Shown here one piece after another: positions 33,702 through 37,860 of a stretch of DNA of 37,860 nucleotides. Both the position numbers and the translations under genes were made by a program. This DNA is from Saprospiraceae bacterium (GTDB lineage: Bacteria > Bacteroidota > Bacteroidia > Chitinophagales > Saprospiraceae), in NCBI GenBank assembly GCA_021298335.1, contig JAJTEZ010000010.1, positions 1 to 37,860 of the forward strand, read 5' to 3'. How positions within the stretch are numbered: position 1 is the first letter of the stretch; each line of letters begins with the position of its first letter. The notes beneath the pieces were generated by a model, which made no database searches, was not told where the DNA came from, and saw nothing but the letters and a program-made list of their open reading frames with translations.

Positions 33702-34574
33702 GTGAGACTTCAACACATTCATCAGAAGGTAGTTGTCTGGCAAAGCAGTATTTTCCAGACAACTACCACCCTGGTTGACGCAGGAAATGCGATCATTTTA
33801 GTTGATCCTAACTGGTTACCGGATGAAATCGCAGAAATTCAGCAGTGGATTTCCACCAAACATCGTGGAAAAGAAATCTTTCTTCTCATCACTCATTCTG
33901 ACTTCGACCACATTATAGGTTGCGGGGCCTTTCCTGAGGCAAAAATAATAGCTTCAAAAGGAGTTCACCAACGGGAAGACAAGGAAAAAAAACTACAGGA
34001 AATTGCTGAATTTGACGCTCAGAACTATATTCAAAGACCTTACCCAATCACATACCCCTTCGTTGATTTCATCATTCGGGAGGATGGGTTTTCTATGACC
34101 ATTGGTCAGTTGGAAGTACTCTTTTATTTGGCACCCGGCCATGTTTCAGACTCTATCCTATGTGTGATTCCGGCACTTCAATCGACAGTTTTCGATGACA
34201 GACACGGGCTTTGGATTACCGGAGATTATTTCAGCGATATAGAAATACCCTGGATTGATGATGATCTGACATCTTATATCAGTACTGTGGATAAATCACT
34301 AAAAATCCTTCAATCGTATCCTGAAATCAGCACCTTAATACCCGGCCACGGCAAACCTGCCAGCAACAGGGATGAAATTTTTCTCCGCATGCAAAGGGAC
34401 AAAGAGTACCTGCAAATTCTGGAAAAAATGATGGAATGTAAAACAGAAATTTTGGGTCAATCTCAAATAGAGGAACAACTCAAGGCATACGCCTTTCCCA
34501 ATCAAATGATTGCAATACACCGACACAACCTAAAAAAAATATTCAAGACGAAATCAGAGATCAGAGAAACTTGA
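33702..34574 (+). CDS. MBL-fold metallohydrolase with variant HxDxDH motif
   Basis: The protein has 290 residues starting at GTG 33702. It has a metallo-beta-lactamase fold: HSDFDH (65-70), GHVSDS (His147), GDYFSD (Asp175) and the PGHGKP loop (His216). The canonical first motif HxHxDH reads HxDxDH, as the second His is Asp67, reminiscent of flavodiiron proteins, which have Glu at this place. No signal peptide. The substrate is unknown. It follows the peptidase gene after 34 bases and its last 14 bases overlap the end of typA on the other strand. A helical C-terminal extension covers about 225-290. Confidence 0.8.
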   Translation: MRLQHIHQKVVVWQSSIFQTTTTLVDAGNAIILVDPNWLPDEIAEIQQWISTKHRGKEIFLLITHSDFDHIIGCGAFPEAKIIASKGVHQREDKEKKLQEIAEFDAQNYIQRPYPITYPFVDFIIREDGFSMTIGQLEVLFYLAPGHVSDSILCVIPALQSTVFDDRHGLWITGDYFSDIEIPWIDDDLTSYISTVDKSLKILQSYPEISTLIPGHGKPASNRDEIFLRMQRDKEYLQILEKMMECKTEILGQSQIEEQLKAYAFPNQMIAIHRHNLKKIFKTKSEIRET

Positions 34575-36330
34575 TTTTCCTCATCCTTAGGCTAAGTGGT
34601 GTGACTTCCAGATACTCATCGTCGCGGATATATTCCATAGCCTCTTCGAGCGAAAAAAGAATTTTTGGTGCAATCTTGACGTTATCATCAGAGCCTGAGG
34701 CTCTCATGTTGGTAAGTTTTTTACCTTTTATCACATTGATTTCCAGATCATTATCTCTATTGTGTTCCCCAATCACCTGACCGACATACACCTGTTCTCC
34801 CGGATCGATAAAAAACCGACCGCGATCTTGGAGTCTGTCAATGGCAAAGGGCAAAGACTGGCCTTGCTCCATCGACACGAGAGACCCTTTTAATCTTGTT
34901 GGCAAATCGCCTTTGTGGGGTTCATAAGCGTGGAATCGATGCGTCATCACCGCTTCACCCGCTGTGGCTGTCAGAATAAAATTACGAAGACCTATAATTC
35001 CTCTGGATGGAATAGCAAATTCAAGGTGTTGTAAATCACCCTTAGGCTCCATGACTTTCAGGATGCCCTTTCTTTGCGTTACCAGCTCTATCACCTTGCC
35101 TGAGGAAACCTCTGGTACATCGATGACCAGTATTTCGACAGGTTCACACTTCACACCGTCAATTTCTCTTATGATGACCTGCGGCTTACCTACCTGTAAT
35201 TCATAGCCTTCTCTTCTCATGGTTTCAATCAATACACTCAGGTGAAGTACTCCACGGCCGAAGACATTAAATTTATCTTCTGTTTCTCCATCCTCCACCC
35301 GCAATGCCAGATTTTTTTCAAGTTCCTTATACAAGCGGTCTCTCAGGTGCCGGGAAGTAACGAATTTTCCTTCCTTTCCAAAAAACGGTGACGTATTGAT
35401 TGTAAACAACATACTCATAGTAGGTTCATCTACCTCAATGCGTGGCAAGGGCTCAGGGACATTGATATCTACGATAGAATCACCGATTTCAAAATCTTCC
35501 ACACCTACGATAGCACATAAATCACCACTTCTTACAGAAGATACCTTCGCCTTACCAAGGCCTTCAAATACAAAAAGTTCCTTGATTCGGACCTTTTTCA
35601 TCGAACCATCCTTCTTGCATAAAAAGTAGTCCTTATTTTCTTCCAAGTCTCCTCTAAAAACCCTGCCTATGGCCAATCTGCCCTGAAAGGCATTGTAATC
35701 CAGTGATGTAATTCCCATCTGCACAGCCCCCTCTCTATATGGCGCTTCTGGAATAACATCGACAACGGCCTGCAGCAGAGGCTGAATATCTTGTGTACGG
35801 AGAGTATGATCAAAACTCATCCAACCATCCCGACTGGAACCAAACAATGTCACAAAATCGAGCTGATCTTCGGTGGCCCCGAGGTTGTACATCAAATCAA
35901 ATACATCACTTTGTACCTCCTCAGGCCTGCAATTTTCTTTATCTACCTTGTTAATGACCACAATAGGTTTTAGCCCCATTTCAATGGCCTTGTTTAACAC
36001 AAACCGTGTTTGCGGCATGGGACCTTCAAACGCATCCACTAGCAGCAAGACTCCATCGGCCAGGTTAAGTACCCGCTCCACTTCACCACCAAAATCTGCG
36101 TGACCTGGCGTGTCTATGATATTTATTTTGACACCTGCAAACTGTACGGATACGTTCTTTGAAAGAATTGTGATTCCTCGTTCCCGCTCCAGGTCATTGT
36201 TGTCAAGAATCAATTCACCGGTATCTTTCCGCTGGTCAAGTGCCTTGCACTCATGGATGATTTTATCGACCAGTGTTGTTTTCCCATGATCTACGTGGGC
36301 AATGATAGCGATATTTCTAATTGGTTGCAT
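34561..36330 (-). CDS. typA: Ribosome-associated GTPase TypA/BipA
   Basis: The protein has 589 residues, near the family norm. It is a translational GTPase of the EF-G type that aids 50S ribosome assembly and growth under stress. Seen are G1 AHVDHGKTT (11-19), the switch region [22 protein letters not shown], the NKVD block near 129-132, domain II from about 200 (GRVFRGD), and the C-terminal TypA-specific domain ending LRMRKIKFL. It lies 47 bases after the helicase gene on the same strand. The 3' end overlaps the convergent MBL-fold gene by 14 bases. Confidence 0.97.
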   Translation of the reverse strand: MQPIRNIAIIAHVDHGKTTLVDKIIHECKALDQRKDTGELILDNNDLERERGITILSKNVSVQFAGVKINIIDTPGHADFGGEVERVLNLADGVLLLVDAFEGPMPQTRFVLNKAIEMGLKPIVVINKVDKENCRPEEVQSDVFDLMYNLGATEDQLDFVTLFGSSRDGWMSFDHTLRTQDIQPLLQAVVDVIPEAPYREGAVQMGITSLDYNAFQGRLAIGRVFRGDLEENKDYFLCKKDGSMKKVRIKELFVFEGLGKAKVSSVRSGDLCAIVGVEDFEIGDSIVDINVPEPLPRIEVDEPTMSMLFTINTSPFFGKEGKFVTSRHLRDRLYKELEKNLALRVEDGETEDKFNVFGRGVLHLSVLIETMRREGYELQVGKPQVIIREIDGVKCEPVEILVIDVPEVSSGKVIELVTQRKGILKVMEPKGDLQHLEFAIPSRGIIGLRNFILTATAGEAVMTHRFHAYEPHKGDLPTRLKGSLVSMEQGQSLPFAIDRLQDRGRFFIDPGEQVYVGQVIGEHNRDNDLEINVIKGKKLTNMRASGSDDNVKIAPKILFSLEEAMEYIRDDEYLEVTPLSLRMRKIKFL

Positions 36331-36377
36331 GAATTTATGTTTAGTAGATAGCCTGTAACTGGCTTGAAAATGAAAGA

Positions 36378-37860
36378 TTATTTAAAATCCTCCCGTTTGA
36401 TTGTAATTCTTCGTCCGCGGTATTTTAGAACCTTTCCGCTTTCCAGCATACGTGAAAATTTCTTATCAATCTCCACAAGGCAATGCCTTTTCTGAATGTC
36501 AATATTCCCGATCTGCTTTTTAGTCAAACCAGCGTATCCAGCAACGATATCTATTAATATGCCAGGGTGGATATTATCGATTTTACCTATATTAATAAAA
36601 TAGGTATCCATGTGTGGATTGGCGGGGCTTTTTCGACCAATGGTTTTGACATCTCGACTGCGCTCATCCCTCCCACGGTATTCGTCCCTGAATTTACCAT
36701 CTGGCTTACGGCCCTTGTCATCTCTGCGATCCTGATGGAGGGAAATGTTCAGGTCGTCCTTTTCAACTTTTTTGTAAAGTTTATTAAATTCAAGGGCAAG
36801 CATTTTTTCAACAAGATCCTGGGTTGAAAGTCCTTCAAAAGCCTGCATTGCCTTAGAAATCACCTCATCAGTCAATTCTATTGTGTCAGTATGCAACACT
36901 TTTTCGGACCATTTTTCAAGCTTCTTGTTATACATCTGAGATTGAAGAGGCACTTTGATATGCTTGATATCAATACCGAGATTTCGCTCAAAAAATCGAA
37001 TCCTACCGATGTCCTGAGGTGTCACTATCGCAAGCGAAGTTCCTTTTTTTCCGGCACGTGCTGTTCGTCCGCTGCGGTGCGTGTAGTATTCCGGGTTTTC
37101 AGGCAATGAGTAATGAACCACGTGCGTTAGGGAATCCACATCAATACCCCTGGCCGCGACATCAGTTGCCACCAGAATGGACGTCATTTTGCTTCGAAAC
37201 TTAGCCATCACCGCATCACGCTGGGCTTGCGACATATCTCCGTGCAAAGGTTCTGCCCTGTACCCTTCTTTTTCAAGATATTCGGCGAGCTCCTGTGTGT
37301 CCATCTTGGTTTTACAAAAAATCACACCATAAAAATCGGTCAGGTAATCAAGTACTCTTTTTAAGGCAGCTTCTTTATCAGATCTTGCAACATAGATGTA
37401 TTTATGATCAATATTTTCATTTGTCCGGCTGTCGGGCTGAATCCGCACCTCCAATGGCGATTCCATATATGTAGTAGTGATCTTACGGATATATGGAGGC
37501 ATGGTAGCAGAAAACAACCAGAGGTTTTTATCGTCGGGTGTATATTCCAGAATTTTATCGATATCTTCCTGAAAACCCATATTGAGCATTTCGTCTGCTT
37601 CGTCAAGAACCAAAAATTCAAGCTCGTCCAGATGCACTGCTTTACGGTCGATCAGATCCTGTAATCTGCCCGGTGTAGCAACCAGAATATGTGGTTTTTG
37701 CTTTTTGAGTTCACGAATTTGTGCTGTAATAGGCGTCCCTCCATAAACAACCTGAGTCCTAAGTCCAGTCCGATACTTGCCAAAAGTATCAAGTTCTTTG
37801 GCAATTTGCTGGGCCAATTCACGTGTTGGTGCAAGAATGAGGGCAAACAATCGTGCTGAT
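36378..37860 (-). CDS. DEAD-box RNA helicase, DeaD/CsdA type (5' end outside window)
   Basis: At least 494 codons are present; the frame is open to the window end and the first codons there read SARLFALILAPTRELAQQ, so the start and the Q-motif and Walker A (motif I) lie outside. Visible motifs are PTRELAQQ (Ia), TPGR (Ib), VLDEADEML (II, DEAD), FSATMP (III), and HRSGRTARAGKKG (VI). After a charged, Arg/Lys/Asp-rich linker, a DbpA-like RNA-binding domain occurs at the C-terminus (FINIGKIDNI to IKREDFK). Such helicases remodel rRNA and mRNA, often at low temperature. typA follows 47 bases later. Confidence 0.93.
   Translation of the reverse strand, partial: SARLFALILAPTRELAQQIAKELDTFGKYRTGLRTQVVYGGTPITAQIRELKKQKPHILVATPGRLQDLIDRKAVHLDELEFLVLDEADEMLNMGFQEDIDKILEYTPDDKNLWLFSATMPPYIRKITTTYMESPLEVRIQPDSRTNENIDHKYIYVARSDKEAALKRVLDYLTDFYGVIFCKTKMDTQELAEYLEKEGYRAEPLHGDMSQAQRDAVMAKFRSKMTSILVATDVAARGIDVDSLTHVVHYSLPENPEYYTHRSGRTARAGKKGTSLAIVTPQDIGRIRFFERNLGIDIKHIKVPLQSQMYNKKLEKWSEKVLHTDTIELTDEVISKAMQAFEGLSTQDLVEKMLALEFNKLYKKVEKDDLNISLHQDRRDDKGRKPDGKFRDEYRGRDERSRDVKTIGRKSPANPHMDTYFINIGKIDNIHPGILIDIVAGYAGLTKKQIGNIDIQKRHCLVEIDKKFSRMLESGKVLKYRGRRITIKREDFK

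Noticed and set aside
1-37860. tRNA, rRNA, CRISPR arrays, insertion sequences, prophage or attachment sites
   Set aside because: No cloverleaf-like stretch, repeat-spacer pattern, transposase or integrase was seen; the gaps between genes are short.

Overview
The window (37,860 bases, moderate GC) comes from a Bacteroidota chromosome, most likely a Saprospiria-like marine or activated-sludge type; the phylum is well supported, the class is inference. Support comes from the gene content: a Lacal_2735-type small protein, a DksA/TraR protein without its zinc finger, an S46 dipeptidyl-peptidase, a choice-of-anchor-B (LVIVD) secreted protein, a bifunctional nuclease with a UVR tail and a DUF983 protein. 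Several genes also carry TAnnTTTG (-7) promoter boxes typical of the phylum. I saw no rRNA, tRNA, CRISPR array, insertion sequence or phage gene.

Region 1 (1-2169) holds a secreted LVIVD-repeat protein on the minus strand. An in-frame TAA at 157-159 cuts it, and its C-terminal domain clearly continues in the same frame to the window edge.

Region 2 (2256-11898) is a compact minus-strand block of ten genes devoted to reduced sulfur compounds. In transcription order: TauE/SafE exporter, persulfide-dioxygenase/rhodanese fusion, rhodanese-universal stress protein fusion, two half-size YeeE/YedE (TsuA-like) transport proteins, small rhodanese, membrane-anchored TsdA-like di-haem cytochrome, SoxB-like metallohydrolase, exported DsrE-like protein and an OprD-like porin. 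A -7 box lies just upstream of the first gene, with a perfect 14-bp Crp/Fnr-like palindrome centred about 40 bases before the predicted start of transcription. No SoxXA, SoxYZ or SoxCD is present in the window. The block therefore looks like a non-canonical thiosulfate/sulfane-sulfur pathway combining TsdA, an isolated SoxB-like enzyme and rhodanese/persulfide dioxygenase steps.

Region 3 (11961-19680) is housekeeping: an NadR-like kinase with a Lacal_2735 protein, a bifunctional nuclease and PdxJ on the plus strand, the agmatine deiminase/N-carbamoylputrescine amidase pair for putrescine synthesis, an isoprenylcysteine-methyltransferase-like membrane protein, a lone exported GH32 fructanase, and a DksA-like protein with a long acidic tail.

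Region 4 (19841-25692, plus strand) carries smc, acpH (TTG start), aroE and a proline dehydrogenase. Region 5 (25709-29297, minus) carries a DUF983 protein, purE, purK and glgA. Region 6 (29421-37860) carries an exported esterase, an OmpA-like lipoprotein whose reading frame runs through a strong bidirectional terminator, an S46 peptidase, a metallo-beta-lactamase-fold protein with a variant metal motif, typA/bipA, and a DEAD-box helicase cut by the window end.
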